A stretch of DNA of 64,000 nt, taken from contig NZ_JALBWV010000040.1 of the NCBI RefSeq assembly GCF_022678645.1, positions 1-64,000 on the forward strand. The letters run 5' to 3'. Positions 33,923-42,173 of this stretch are shown here, in pieces. The notes under the pieces are model-generated. The model had not been told where the DNA came from, searched no databases, and saw only the letters and a list, made by a program, of their open reading frames with translations. Each line of letters starts with the position of its first letter. Position 1 is the first letter of the stretch. The position numbers and the translations under genes are program-made. Source of the stretch: Saccharopolyspora soli. Lineage in GTDB: Bacteria; Actinomycetota; Actinomycetes; Mycobacteriales; Pseudonocardiaceae.

Positions 33923-34189
33923 ATGAACGGGACTAGCGTCGGGGCTGACGACCCCGCGAGGTGGGGCATTGTAGTCAAGCAGCCTCGTGAGTCTGATTCG
34001 ACGTCCATGGGTGCCCGTGTTCCGTCCGCGGTCGCTGAGAACTGGAAAAAGGTCGTCGAGCGCATCGCAGAGCAGTACAACATCGGCAAAGGTCAAGCCG
34101 CTGCTATTGGCCTCGTCGTTGCCAGTCAACACCTCGACGAGTGGGGCGCGATGGCCGCAAAACTCGGGCTCGTCGAAGAAGTCTCCTGA
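33923..34189 (+). CDS. Small helical protein of the partition locus
   Basis: Eighty-eight residues from the ATG at 33923 (GGGAGTTGG upstream). After a polar N-terminus it has S-M-G-A-R-V-P-S-A-V-A-E-N-W-K-K-V-V-E-R-I, then I-G-K-G-Q-A-A-A-I-G-L-V-V-A-S-Q-H-L, a strand-helix-helix pattern like ribbon-helix-helix DNA-binding proteins. Its promoter region contains the second GTGTCAC repeat set, so it may be regulated with parA-parB and could be a third centromere- or operator-binding protein. A perfect 18-bp terminator follows. Confidence 0.62.
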   Translation: MNGTSVGADDPARWGIVVKQPRESDSTSMGARVPSAVAENWKKVVERIAEQYNIGKGQAAAIGLVVASQHLDEWGAMAAKLGLVEEVS

Positions 34190-34211
34190 CTAGCACGGAT
34201 GAAATTCTAAG

Positions 34212-34252
34212 GTGCCGGTGTTCCTCGCGCACTCCGCGAGGAACACCGGCAC
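34212..34252 (+). terminator. Strong terminator after the par locus
   Basis: Perfect 18-bp stem (arms 34212-34229 and 34235-34252, GTGCCGGTGTTCCTCGCG and its complement) with a 5-nt loop. Confidence 0.85.
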
Positions 34253-34297
34253 TGACAATCTTTACTGGCGAGAGTTAGGGACGCGCTGTCGACGCAC

Positions 34298-34404
34298 TTC
34301 GGCCCCGCCGACCGTGCGGCTCTCACCGCCTCGTGCGTCGACTTCCTCAACTCGGCGAACTCTCACCGTAGGCGGTGCGGCCGCTCCAGATGGGGCACGC
34401 CGGC
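34298..34404 (-). pseudogene. Remnant paralogue of the neighbouring minus-strand gene
   Basis: Reverse-strand translation gives E-F-A-E-L-R-K-S-T-H-E-A-V-R-A-A-R-S-A-G-P-K, near-identical in layout to the C-terminal D-F-A-G-L-G-K-S-T-H-D-A-V-K-A-A-R-A-A-G-P-K of the gene at 34533-35375. A TGA replaces the Cys codon just upstream (R-L-R-stop). DNA identity to 34570-34660 is high and ungapped, so a second copy of that gene once stood here and was deleted down to its 3' end. Confidence 0.7.
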
Positions 34405-34532
34405 CTCGGGTGCCGCAAGATGTTTAAGATACTCTGTTATTTCAGTGTTGACAGAAATTAAACTCCGACGAGCTAGAGCCAGGTCCAAGAACGACCTGGC
34501 CTGCATGCCAGCTCATGATTCCGGGGCCCGTA

Positions 34533-35375
34533 TTACGCGCGGGCTTTGCGGGTGCGTCGGTGACGTCGCTTCGGTCCCGCCGCCCGCGCTGCTTTCACCG
34601 CGTCGTGCGTGGACTTGCCTAGCCCGGCGAAGTCGCACCGTAGGTGGTGTGCTCGCTGTAGTACCCGGTGGACGTTGTAGGGCTGTGGTTGGTCGGCTAG
34701 CGCGGCGACCGGTTCCGCGGTCGACAGCTCAAGTACGGCGAGGTTGAGCAGGGTCATCGAGCCTGGGGTCAGTCCGTCCTCGGCGTGTTCGTCGTGGTCG
34801 TCGGCGGCGTCGATGACCAGTTCGTCGAGCATCGCCCGGTCGTCGCCTTCCAGGCCCCACCGCGTCGCCTCGCGTTCCAAGTCGCTGATCAGCGTGTGCA
34901 GCGTGTCGCGGTGTTGCTCGATCCAGGCGGTCTCGATGTGTTCGTACCAGGTCTTCCTGCGGGCCTCGCGTGCGAGTTTCTCGTCCGGCCGGTCGAACCG
35001 GAGCAGTGCTTCCCGCCGGTCGATGAGGTTGAGGACGCCGCGTTTGCCGATGCCCAGTGGCTCGCCGAGCTGGCTGAGGAACATCCCTGCGGCGCGGCCG
35101 GCTTTCAGCCAGCGCAGTTCCTCGCGCCGCTCGTCCCACCACAGCCACACCCTGAGATGCAGCGCTGTCGTGATGTCGGCGTGCCGGTAGCCGAGCGTGC
35201 GTGCCGGGTGCCGACGGAGGTATTCGAGCACGTCACGCACGGTGCGCGAGTCGATCAGGTTGTCCACGGCGGGCAGCTCATCGAGGTGTGGATCGTCGAC
35301 TTTGACCCGTCGTTTGGTGACCATCTCCAAACATGAAATGACTTCGTCTTTGGTGATTTTCGGGGGGGTGGCCAT
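34533..35375 (-). CDS. Unknown HTH-like protein divergent from integrase
   Basis: A 280-residue soluble protein starting at the ATG 35375. Its central part (L-G-E-P-L-G-I-G-K-R-G-V-L-N-L-I-D-R-R-E) looks like a helix-turn-helix; the surrounding segments are helical and rich in Arg, Asp and Leu, and the tail (K-R-R-H-R-R-T-R-K-A-R-A) is very basic, consistent with DNA or RNA binding. It is divergent from a tyrosine integrase with a shared inverted repeat in between, so it may regulate or assist that integrase. A decayed paralogous fragment lies next to it. No ribosome site is obvious at this ATG. Confidence 0.6.
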   Translation of the reverse strand: MATPPKITKDEVISCLEMVTKRRVKVDDPHLDELPAVDNLIDSRTVRDVLEYLRRHPARTLGYRHADITTALHLRVWLWWDERREELRWLKAGRAAGMFLSQLGEPLGIGKRGVLNLIDRREALLRFDRPDEKLAREARRKTWYEHIETAWIEQHRDTLHTLISDLEREATRWGLEGDDRAMLDELVIDAADDHDEHAEDGLTPGSMTLLNLAVLELSTAEPVAALADQPQPYNVHRVLQRAHHLRCDFAGLGKSTHDAVKAARAAGPKRRHRRTRKARA

Positions 35376-35416
35376 GCCGTGAGTATTTCACGGACACCTA
35401 CGGCCTGTGTTCGGAA

Positions 35417-35442
35417 TGGCACACAATTAATGTTATGTGCCA
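35417..35442. promoter_or_regulatory. Inverted repeat in the divergent promoter region
   Basis: TGGCACA / TGTGCCA with a 12-nt AT-rich spacer, located between the divergent HTH-like gene and the integrase; overlaps the first ATG of the integrase. Confidence 0.45.
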
Positions 35443-36544
35443 TGATGGGATCATGGCCGACCTCGAACCCGCTCCCTGGACACAGTCCACCGCCGCTGAC
35501 CTGTCGGTCACGCCGGTCGACGAGGCGATCCGCGCCCAGCTCATCATCGACATCGGCCACGACCGCCTGGAGAACCTTCACCGCAACGTCGACCGGGCCA
35601 CGTTCAACGAGGTGCTGCACTGGCTGTCCAGCCACAAGCGCGGCTCGCTGGAGACCAAGCGCGGCTACACCGAGGACATCACCCGCATCGCCCGCTGGTA
35701 CACCATGACCACCCGCCAGTACCCGGCATCCCTGCTCACTGGGCTGGATTTCGACACCATGACGAAATGGTCGCTGTACGCCAAGAGCCAGGGATGGGCC
35801 GTCCGCACCCAACGCCGCTACCTCTCGGCGCTGTCCTCGCTGTTCAAGTTCGCACGCCGCGTGCACCGGCTGCCCGTGGTCAACCCGGTCTCAATGGAGG
35901 CACACGCCCCGCCGGTCGGCACGTCCACCAACGGCCGACCACCCGGTGCGGTCCGCGTGCTGGACGTCGACCAGGTGGCCGCGATCCAAGCCGCGTGCCA
36001 GACCGATGAAGAACACCTCGTGTTCGAGCTGCTGTACGTCCACGGCCTCCGCGAGTCCGAGATCTGCGCTCTGGACGTGGACAACATCGACCGCTCCCGC
36101 ATCCCGCCGATCGTCAAGTTCCAGCGCAAGGGCAGCCGGTGGGTCGAACGGCAGCTCACCGAGCCAGGCGTCCGCCGCCTCGACGCCTACCTCGACGGCC
36201 GGGACACCGGCCCCCTGCTCATCGACCCCGACACCGGTCAGCGACGGCACCGACACCAGATCATCCCGATCACCCGCCGGCTCGCCCGCCACGCCGAGGT
36301 GTCCAACCCGGCCAAGGTCACCCCACACGTGCTTCGCGGTAGCGCCATCACCGCTTTGCTCGACCAGGGCAAGCCCCTCCAAGAGGTTCAGGAGTGGGCC
36401 GACCATCGGCACGCCACCACCACCCGCGGCTACTGGGAACGACGCAACAACCTGCGCCGCGACGCCGCACTGTCCGCCGCGCTCCTCGCAGAACTGGCCG
36501 AAACGAACGCGGGAATTACCCGACCCCAGGAGGATCAGGAATGA
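35435..36544 (+). CDS. Tyrosine-type site-specific integrase
   Basis: A 369-residue recombinase with complete catalytic residues: R206 (H-G-L-R-E-S-E-I), K232 (F-Q-R-K-G-S-R), H298 and R301 (P-H-V-L-R-G-S), H324 (W-A-D-H-R-H) and Y333 (R-G-Y-W-E-R-R). The N-terminal 160 residues form the SAM-like core-binding domain. Starts at 35435 or 35453 (M-A-D-L-E-P) are both possible. It probably integrates or excises a mobile element, or resolves plasmid dimers. The next gene begins within its last codons (ATGA). Confidence 0.88.
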   Translation: MCHDGIMADLEPAPWTQSTAADLSVTPVDEAIRAQLIIDIGHDRLENLHRNVDRATFNEVLHWLSSHKRGSLETKRGYTEDITRIARWYTMTTRQYPASLLTGLDFDTMTKWSLYAKSQGWAVRTQRRYLSALSSLFKFARRVHRLPVVNPVSMEAHAPPVGTSTNGRPPGAVRVLDVDQVAAIQAACQTDEEHLVFELLYVHGLRESEICALDVDNIDRSRIPPIVKFQRKGSRWVERQLTEPGVRRLDAYLDGRDTGPLLIDPDTGQRRHRHQIIPITRRLARHAEVSNPAKVTPHVLRGSAITALLDQGKPLQEVQEWADHRHATTTRGYWERRNNLRRDAALSAALLAELAETNAGITRPQEDQE

Positions 36545-37212
36545 CAATCCATGAGCAAGCGGCGGAAGCGCTTCTGGAGACGATTCTCAACGATCCGGAG
36601 ATGGCGGCAGTGCTGCACGACACCGAACGTCGGTTCCGAGCCGGCGAGATCGACGAGGACGACATCGCGTCCATCGGGCAAACACACATCGCTGTTCACC
36701 GGTGGCCGACGAGCCAGATCGCGGCCTGGCTTGACGTGCACAGCAAGATCGGCAGCGGTGAATACGCCGAAAGCGTTGTCAGAATCGGCAAGACCCCGGC
36801 CCCTGACCGAAACCGGCAGGCAAACGGGGAAGCCCTCGCGTCAATACCCGATGGCGCCGAAGCGACGTTGTTCACGAGCAAGGTCACTGATGATCGCGGT
36901 GACGGCGACCTCTCGTGGAAACGGCCGATCAAGTTCCTGAAGTCCACCGGTACAGCGTTCTACGAGCCTGGCGAAGAACGCCCTACTGCACTGCGACTCG
37001 TCCACACCATCGAGCCGCACACCGTGCCACTGGAAGTCGGGTACACCTGGCCGAGCAACACATCCTGGCACCTTTCGAGCCGCTGCCGGGTCAGGTCACC
37101 GCGCCGATTGACGTGTACCTGTGGCGCAGCGCTGAATACGTGGGCGAGCCTACAGATACCGAAGAAGCTGGCCGGGTCGAGTGGGTTCCCTTGTCTCGCG
37201 TCTTGGAACTGA
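36541..37212 (+). CDS. Hypothetical protein with a foreign C-terminus
   Basis: A 223-residue frame from the ATG overlapping the integrase stop, with GGAGGA upstream. Residues 1-170 look genuine: a helical start (A-A-E-A-L-L-E-T-I-L-N-D-P-E-M-A-A-V-L) and later K-V-T-D-D-R-G-D-G. From about residue 168 the DNA is a Nudix-hydrolase fragment read out of frame (37044 on), so the last 55 residues are artificial. The original gene was probably interrupted there. Family of the N-terminal part unknown. Confidence 0.5.
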   Translation: MTIHEQAAEALLETILNDPEMAAVLHDTERRFRAGEIDEDDIASIGQTHIAVHRWPTSQIAAWLDVHSKIGSGEYAESVVRIGKTPAPDRNRQANGEALASIPDGAEATLFTSKVTDDRGDGDLSWKRPIKFLKSTGTAFYEPGEERPTALRLVHTIEPHTVPLEVGYTWPSNTSWHLSSRCRVRSPRRLTCTCGAALNTWASLQIPKKLAGSSGFPCLASWN

Positions 37213-37295
37213 CCCATCGTAAGGAGCTTCTCGGCTCTGGGGTTTTGGTCCCATTGCTGTATTACTTGGCATCACACGGCACGACTTCCGATTGA
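37044..37295 (+). pseudogene. C-terminal fragment of a Nudix hydrolase
   Basis: In the second frame the DNA reads E-Q-H-I-L-A-P-F-E-P-L-P-G-Q-V-T-A-P-I-D-V-Y-L, then G-E-P-T-D-T-E-E-A-G-R-V-E-W-V-P-L and ends S-H-G-T-T-S-D with a stop at 37295. This is the C-terminal half of actinomycete Nudix proteins; the Nudix box with catalytic glutamates is missing. It overlaps the preceding hypothetical frame and has no start codon of its own. Confidence 0.65.
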
Positions 37296-37338
37296 GTCGA
37301 CCACAGGGGCCATGTCAAGTTAGTTCAGAGAAGCGGGG

Positions 37339-37731
37339 GTGGACCGGTCGTTCCTCTACCGCAAGCAGCACAAGGACCTGCTCGCCCAGATCCACGCGGC
37401 CGAAGCCGAGCCGCCCGCCAGGCCGGGCGCCGGACCGGCGGTGAGCCGCACCTCGCTGAAGACGGACCTGGCCAACTGCCAAGAACGCTGCGCCCGCCTG
37501 GCCACCCAGGTCCAGCAGTTGAAGAAGCGGCTGTCCCGCTCGCTGGGCGAGCAGGTCTGGCGCGAGTCGGGCCTGGGTGGACCCGACGACATCGAAGAGG
37601 ACAAAGCAGCCCTCACGCTGCAACTGAAGGAACGCGACGACGACCTCGACGCGGCCCGAGCGGCCAACCGCGAGCTGCTGGCCCAGCTCAACCGGCACCC
37701 CGACCAGCCCGCCGGTTCAAGACCGACATGA
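37339..37731 (+). pseudogene. Truncated DUF6262/TnpC-like recombinase accessory gene
   Basis: The frame starts abruptly at V-D-R-S-F-L-Y-R, the middle of a DUF6262 (Tn554 TnpC-like) protein whose N-terminus is missing, and continues as a coiled coil (L-K-T-D-L-A-N-C-Q-E-R-C-A-R-L-A-T-Q-V) to residue 130. TnpC proteins assist tandem tyrosine recombinases of Tn554-like elements; intact recombinases of related type occur at 51.5-54.2 kb. It appears to be a scar of a former insertion. Confidence 0.65.
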
Positions 37732-37750
37732 CGGCTGTCCGCAGGCGGCG

Positions 37751-38719
37751 TTGACTGGAGGGGTGGGTTACGGCGCAAGCTCCGTAAAGCGTCCTCGACG
37801 CACAAAAGCGCAGGTCGAGGCGTTGCGGTTGGCGCTGTACGCACTGGTGGAAGCTGCGCGTCCGTGCTCGGTGCGTCACGTGTACTACCTCGGGGTCGGG
37901 CGGCTGTGGGACAAGGACCGCAGCGCCTCCCGCCGGAACTACTCGCTGGTCGTCCGCGAGCTCGGCGTCATGCGCGAGACGGGGCAACTGCCGTGGGAGT
38001 GGATCACCGACGGTACGCGGCTGGTGCGCCAGGAAATCGCCTACGACTCGATCGAGGACGTGCTGGAACGCACGGCTGAGGCATACCGGCGCAACCTCTG
38101 GGCGTCGCAGGCCCGGCGAGTCGAGGTGTGGTGCGAGAGCGACTCGGTCGCCGGTGTGCTCGACCCCGTGACCTCAAGCTGGGGTGTGGGATTGTTCAGC
38201 TGCCGCGGCCAGTCCAGCAAGACGTTCGTGCACGAAGCGGTCCAGGAATACGCCCGGCAGGGCAAGCCCGTGAGCGTGCTTTTCGCCGGTGACTACGACC
38301 CGACCGGACGCGTGGTACCCCGGTCGGTCAAAGACCGCATCACCCGCTACAGCAACGGTAGCGGGCTCGACCTGGACTTTCGGCAGGTCGCTGTGACCGC
38401 CGACGATGTTCGCTCCGGCGAATTCATCGCCCACGCCGCCAATGTCCGCGACGTCAACTACCCCCGCTACCGGCAGGAGTGCCTACGCGAAGGCATCGAC
38501 CCGCACATCGCGGTCGAGGTCGAAGCCCTCAGTCCCGGCCTGCTACGCGGCAGGCTCGGCGACGCCATCGCGGAGTTGGTCGACGATGTCCGGCAGTGGA
38601 ACATCCAGACCCGCATCGAAGAATCTGAGCGGGAGCTGCTGCACACACTGCAAGGCCACATGGGCGAGATCATGCAGCGCACCCCAGACGAGCGCGACGG
38701 AAACGGCGATGGCGAGTAA
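37751..38719 (+). CDS. TOPRIM-domain protein
   Basis: A 322-residue protein (TTG 37751; GTG 37763 also in frame). Near residue 44 it has H-V-Y-Y-L-G-V-G-R-L-W. The TOPRIM-like core has V-W-C-E-S-D-S-V-A (Glu129) and L-F-A-G-D-Y-D-P-T-G (Asp181, Asp183), the E and D-x-D pattern used by topoisomerase VI A, primase and OLD nucleases to bind Mg2+. A long helical C-terminus follows. It may be a small nuclease or topoisomerase-like enzyme from a phage. The start is not certain because GGAGG lies too close to the GTG. Confidence 0.6.
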   Translation: MTGGVGYGASSVKRPRRTKAQVEALRLALYALVEAARPCSVRHVYYLGVGRLWDKDRSASRRNYSLVVRELGVMRETGQLPWEWITDGTRLVRQEIAYDSIEDVLERTAEAYRRNLWASQARRVEVWCESDSVAGVLDPVTSSWGVGLFSCRGQSSKTFVHEAVQEYARQGKPVSVLFAGDYDPTGRVVPRSVKDRITRYSNGSGLDLDFRQVAVTADDVRSGEFIAHAANVRDVNYPRYRQECLREGIDPHIAVEVEALSPGLLRGRLGDAIAELVDDVRQWNIQTRIEESERELLHTLQGHMGEIMQRTPDERDGNGDGE

Positions 38720-38793
38720 CCCGCCGGGGTCGCGTGCCTTACCGCTACGGTCGCCACCATCTGCCAGCAGCCGAGCACAGAGAGGCACCAACG

Positions 38794-39543
38794 ATGTACC
38801 AGATCACCATGTCCGATGCCGTGGCCCGGGAGCTGGGACAGGAGCAGGCCGACCTGGTGCGTTCCGGGGAGCTGGTCAACCCGGAATACGAGTGCATGGT
38901 GTGCCGCCAGCTCGGCGACCTGCGCACCGAGCAGTCCGCGGCCGTGCTGCTCGTCAGCGACGAAGCCAACATGCTGTCCTGGGTCCACGCCCGGTGCGGA
39001 GACTCCGAAGTCGTGCCCCTGAGCGAACTCGAAGCACGGTTCGGGCAGGAATCCGATCATGCGCCAGGACAAACCCGCTCGAACGTTCCCGACGAGACCT
39101 ACACGACCGTCGTGCAGCTGGCCGGCCGCATCTACCCGGCGCTGGTAATCCGCCCAGGCGACACCATTTGCGCGGTGATCCCGGGAACGCCAACTGTCAC
39201 GGACTCCGCCGTCTACGCCATGCGGGAGCTGGGGTTCGGCGACGTGGATCTGTCAGGCGGCGAGTTCCCCGTGCAGCTGCCGGAATGGGCTGTGCGAGTA
39301 GACAAGGGACGGCTGGACCGCATCACCAAGCCGGGCGGCACCTGGTGGGCCTCCGGCGAGAAACCCGCGCTAGACGCCCAGTGGCGGCAGGCCGCGCGCG
39401 AGCAACGCCAGGCACTGGTGATGGTCGTCGGCGTGACGCTGCCGGAAGGCGATCTTGCGTCGTTGCGAGCTGGGATGGCGGCCGCGGCCGACGAGGGCCG
39501 GTTGGTGGGCGCGCTGATCAGCGTACGCGGCACCATGAGCTGA
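38794..39543 (+). CDS. Hypothetical protein with Cys/His pair
   Basis: A 249-residue protein from the ATG at 38794, preceded by AGAGAGG. The N-terminal 75 residues have E-C-M-V-C-R-Q-L-G-D-L then S-W-V-H-A-R-C-G-D, a Cys-Cys-His-Cys set able to bind zinc. A middle domain (about 95-180) has strand-rich segments (V-V-Q-L-A-G-R-I-Y-P-A-L-V-I-R-P-G-D), and the end is helical. Family unknown. It follows the TOPRIM gene by about 75 bp on the same strand. Confidence 0.62.
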   Translation: MYQITMSDAVARELGQEQADLVRSGELVNPEYECMVCRQLGDLRTEQSAAVLLVSDEANMLSWVHARCGDSEVVPLSELEARFGQESDHAPGQTRSNVPDETYTTVVQLAGRIYPALVIRPGDTICAVIPGTPTVTDSAVYAMRELGFGDVDLSGGEFPVQLPEWAVRVDKGRLDRITKPGGTWWASGEKPALDAQWRQAAREQRQALVMVVGVTLPEGDLASLRAGMAAAADEGRLVGALISVRGTMS

Positions 39544-39582
39544 TCACCGCCGACGCTTGCCGAGACGGTCGCCCGTGTCCTG

Positions 39583-39861
39583 ATGCGGGAGCAGTACAAC
39601 GGGGCACTGGTGTGGGAGGAGGAATCCGTCGAGCTGCGCCAGTACCTTTTGAGCCACGCTCGCGCCGTCCTTGCCGCACTAGCAAAGGACGCAGTCGCGG
39701 AGCGCAACGCCGAGATCCGCGACGAAAGCATCGTGCCGTTGGCCAACCAGTGGGGATGGGGCGACACGGAAGTACGAGACAGGGTCGCGCTCGCGCTCGA
39801 AGCTGTGCATCAATCCCGTTGGCAAGGGCTGACCCTGCTGCACGCGCGCGGCCTGGCCTGA
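39583..39861 (+). CDS. Hypothetical helical protein
   Basis: Ninety-two residues from the ATG at 39583; the sequence is mostly helical (E-S-V-E-L-R-Q-Y-L-L-S-H-A-R-A-V-L-A-A-L-A, then T-E-V-R-D-R-V-A-L-A-L-E-A-V). It starts 40 bp after the upstream gene, with no clear ribosome site, and ends before a terminator hairpin at 39893-39937. No family recognised. Confidence 0.5.
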   Translation: MREQYNGALVWEEESVELRQYLLSHARAVLAALAKDAVAERNAEIRDESIVPLANQWGWGDTEVRDRVALALEAVHQSRWQGLTLLHARGLA

Positions 39862-39892
39862 TTGTCATGGACGGGGCGCAGTTATCCCCCTC

Positions 39893-39937
39893 AATGCCTC
39901 GTCTTTCGTCGGTCGGAACCGACAAGGGCGAGGCATT
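39893..39937 (+). terminator. Hairpin terminator
   Basis: Outer stem AATGCCTCG / CGAGGCATT with an inner GTCGGT / ACCGAC stem, followed by TCTG; it separates the upstream gene from the DUF6884 gene. Confidence 0.65.
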
Positions 39938-39971
39938 TCTGTTGACCAGCCCGGCTTGAACAGGAGCGCTG

Positions 39972-40490
39972 ATGACCACCACTCCGCCACCGCCCGACAT
40001 CTCGGAAGTCGTAACCACGAGGAACGTGTTGTTCGTCGTGCCGTGCGGCCGGAACAAGCTCGACCGCCCGGCACCTGCTCGCGAGCTGTACGCCAGTCCG
40101 CACTTCCGGTTCGCACTGCGGCAGGTCGAGACCCAGGCCGCCGACGTGCCAGGCAGCCAGGTGCGCATCCTCTCCGCACTGCACGGCCTGGTCGAACCCG
40201 ACACCGAGCTGGAGCCCTACGACGTGTCGATGATCTGCGAGAACAGCATCAGCGCTACGGCGTTGGCGGTGCAGCTCCGCGATCTTTGCCCGGCCACCCT
40301 GACAATCGAGGTCGCCGCGTTCCTTCCGGCCGTCTACCTCGCCGCGCTCCGGGCCGCCGCGCGCGTGGCTGCGCAGGAGGGCCTGGCTGCCGTCACCGTG
40401 CACGACGCCTACATCAGCGCCCCGGGCATCGGCTATCAACGCCGCGTCCTCGCCCGGCTCACCGCCGGCGTTGCCGCCCGATCGAGGTGA
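39972..40490 (+). CDS. DUF6884-like protein
   Basis: A 172-residue protein from the ATG at 39972 (AGGAGC upstream). It has the pattern V-L-F-V-V-P-C-G-R-N-K-L-D, P-A-R-E-L-Y-A-S-P-H-F, I-L-S-A-L-H-G-L-V-E-P-D-T-E-L and E-P-Y-D, matching DUF6884, a family with distant resemblance to DpdA/tRNA-guanine transglycosylase-like proteins. A nucleobase-modification role is possible but unproven. Strong hairpins lie on both sides, so it is a single-gene unit. Confidence 0.65.
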   Translation: MTTTPPPPDISEVVTTRNVLFVVPCGRNKLDRPAPARELYASPHFRFALRQVETQAADVPGSQVRILSALHGLVEPDTELEPYDVSMICENSISATALAVQLRDLCPATLTIEVAAFLPAVYLAALRAAARVAAQEGLAAVTVHDAYISAPGIGYQRRVLARLTAGVAARSR

Positions 40491-40620
40491 AAACCGGGAT
40501 CAGCGAAATCGAGCTGGCCGTGGTGATCTCCCAGAGCAACCCGGCGCTGAGCTGTGGGTCAGGACTTCGGTCGGGCCCCCGTCATCCTGGCTCACGAATG
40601 CCACCCGGCATGATCAGTCA

Positions 40621-40661
40621 CCCCGGAAACGCCAGAAAAGGAATCAGTCCCGATTCCGGGG
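40621..40661 (+). terminator. Hairpin between single-gene units
   Basis: CCCCGGAA / TTCCGGGG outer arms with an inner GGAATC / GATTCC stem; located between the DUF6884 gene and the next start codon. Confidence 0.55.
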
Positions 40662-40688
40662 CTCCCCTGATGAATGGAGCATCACACG

Positions 40689-41219
40689 ATGACGACGATG
40701 GTGGTCCGGCTCGGACCCGCAGCGACCTACCTGATCGGCGCTCAGGCCCACGCCGCTGGGCTGGAACCAGTCGAGTGGATAGAACAGCTGGCGGTGCGGT
40801 TCCAGGAGCAGGAGGATGGTCTGCTACTCGCCAACGATGACGTCGCCGGATGGGAGTCCGCTCCGGTCGAGGCCATCGACGAGCGCCAGGAACACGACCA
40901 GGCGGCCGAACTCGGCGAAATGATCCCGGCAAGCGCCGGCGCCTCGACGGGCGGCGCTCCGCAGTGGCTGTCCGAACTCGTCGCCTGGCTCCGCAGCGAG
41001 GGCTACGGCGAGGACGACATGGTGCGCGTCGGCAAGTGCGCCGAGGCACTCGGCATGGTCGACGAATCGGCTGGCAACCGGCGCGAAGCCGCGATGCGGA
41101 TGTCGCGCCAGGCGCGCGACGAGCCGGTGCTGATCAAGGCGAGCCGGACCAACAATGGATCGGTCTATCGAGCCGGTGACCTGTTCGACCGGCACCACGA
41201 ACTCGAACACGGCGAGTAA
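40689..41219 (+). CDS. Hypothetical protein
   Basis: A 176-residue protein from the ATG at 40689 (an ATG at 40674 is also in frame). It starts V-V-R-L-G-P-A-A-T-Y-L-I-G-A-Q-A-H-A-A-G-L, which looks like a short ribbon-helix-helix-like segment, then an acidic linker and a helical C-terminal part (W-L-S-E-L-V-A-W-L-R-S-E-G-Y-G-E-D-D-M-V) that could be a small helix-turn-helix. Function unknown. It lies downstream of a hairpin and is followed by 130 bp of non-coding DNA and a convergent gene. Confidence 0.58.
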   Translation: MTTMVVRLGPAATYLIGAQAHAAGLEPVEWIEQLAVRFQEQEDGLLLANDDVAGWESAPVEAIDERQEHDQAAELGEMIPASAGASTGGAPQWLSELVAWLRSEGYGEDDMVRVGKCAEALGMVDESAGNRREAAMRMSRQARDEPVLIKASRTNNGSVYRAGDLFDRHHELEHGE

Positions 41220-41346
41220 GCAACCGGCTGGCGCTCCATTCTGGCCGCATTCGGTTCCCACCCCTCGCATGCGTTTCTGCCACGCGGTCCGGTGCTCAGT
41301 GATCACCAACGGTGCGGGCACACGCCGCTCGCGCTGCCTTCTTCTG

Positions 41347-41775
41347 TTAGCTCATGACGGAGAGCAGTCCCATGTAGAGGCCCTTGGCGGTGGCGAGGTA
41401 GCAGTCTAGGGCGGCTTGGGTGTTTTTCGGGGCGGGCTGGGTACCGCAGGTAAGCATGACCATGCGCAGGCCGAGGGCGGCTGAGGCCCACTCGGGGGTG
41501 ATCGGCCGTACGAGTTCGCCACCGGTTCCGTAGAGGACCCGTACTGTGGACTGACCTTCGAGAGCCACGTGCGCGATAGCGGGGTCGACCTGTGCCGGGG
41601 CACCGGCGATGGGCTGTAGACCGAGTGCGTCGGCGAGCAACGGCATCAGTTCGGTGATCGCACCAGTAGCGGGTGCGAGGAGCAGGTGCGCGACGTCCTG
41701 GCCTGTGACTGGATGTTCGCCGATCCACCCGGAGAGGAGGATCTCGCGGGGGTCAATGTCGTTGCGGCTGTTCAC
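41347..41775 (-). CDS. Hypothetical protein
   Basis: A 142-residue minus-strand protein from the GTG at 41775. It begins R-E-I-L-L-S-G-W-I-G-E-H-P-V-T-G, followed by a helical segment (T-E-L-M-P-L-L-A-D-A-L-G-L) and a region of strands with V-R-V-L-Y-G-T-G-G-E-L. The mixed alpha/beta pattern and lack of signal peptide suggest a soluble protein. Not recognised. It is convergent with the gene ending at 41219. Confidence 0.5.
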   Translation of the reverse strand: MNSRNDIDPREILLSGWIGEHPVTGQDVAHLLLAPATGAITELMPLLADALGLQPIAGAPAQVDPAIAHVALEGQSTVRVLYGTGGELVRPITPEWASAALGLRMVMLTCGTQPAPKNTQAALDCYLATAKGLYMGLLSVMS

Positions 41776-42072
41776 TAGTTACTCACTGTTCTACTCGTTG
41801 GTCACCGTCCTCTCTGGACGGATCGCGATGATGTTGGCCGGCCCGCGGCCCTATGTGGCGATGTGTTCGTATCCGACTGGTGCGAATATGCGCGGCGAGG
41901 GTAGCGAAATGGTCGGCGAATGGGTGTTGTGAGGCGCTGACAAGCGACTCAGTCCAGTCGGAGCCGTCGCCTTGGCCACCGCGCGACTAACGCCAGACGT
42001 GCGAGGATGACGCGGCCGGTCCGGCAGCGGTGGACGCCTCGACAGCTCTGGTCTGTCCGGACCGGCTTTTCT
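41776..42072. other. Intergenic region
   Basis: About 300 bp upstream of the DUF5710 gene without a convincing gene; a small ATG-started frame at 41830-41932 has no ribosome site. Confidence 0.35.
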
Positions 42073-42100
42073 CCGATAATTTGCAATTGCAAATTATCGG
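42073..42100. promoter_or_regulatory. Perfect 28-bp AT-rich palindrome
   Basis: Half-site CCGATAATTTGCAA is followed directly by its reverse complement. It lies 73 bp before the DUF5710 gene's ATG and is strikingly AT-rich in a GC-rich window, as expected for an operator bound by a dimeric repressor. Confidence 0.75.
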
Positions 42101-42173
42101 GGTGATGCGCGAAACTGATCACGTCGAGGTAAATCCCTGCAAGGGGTCCACCGCACCCGAAAGCGAGACCGCG

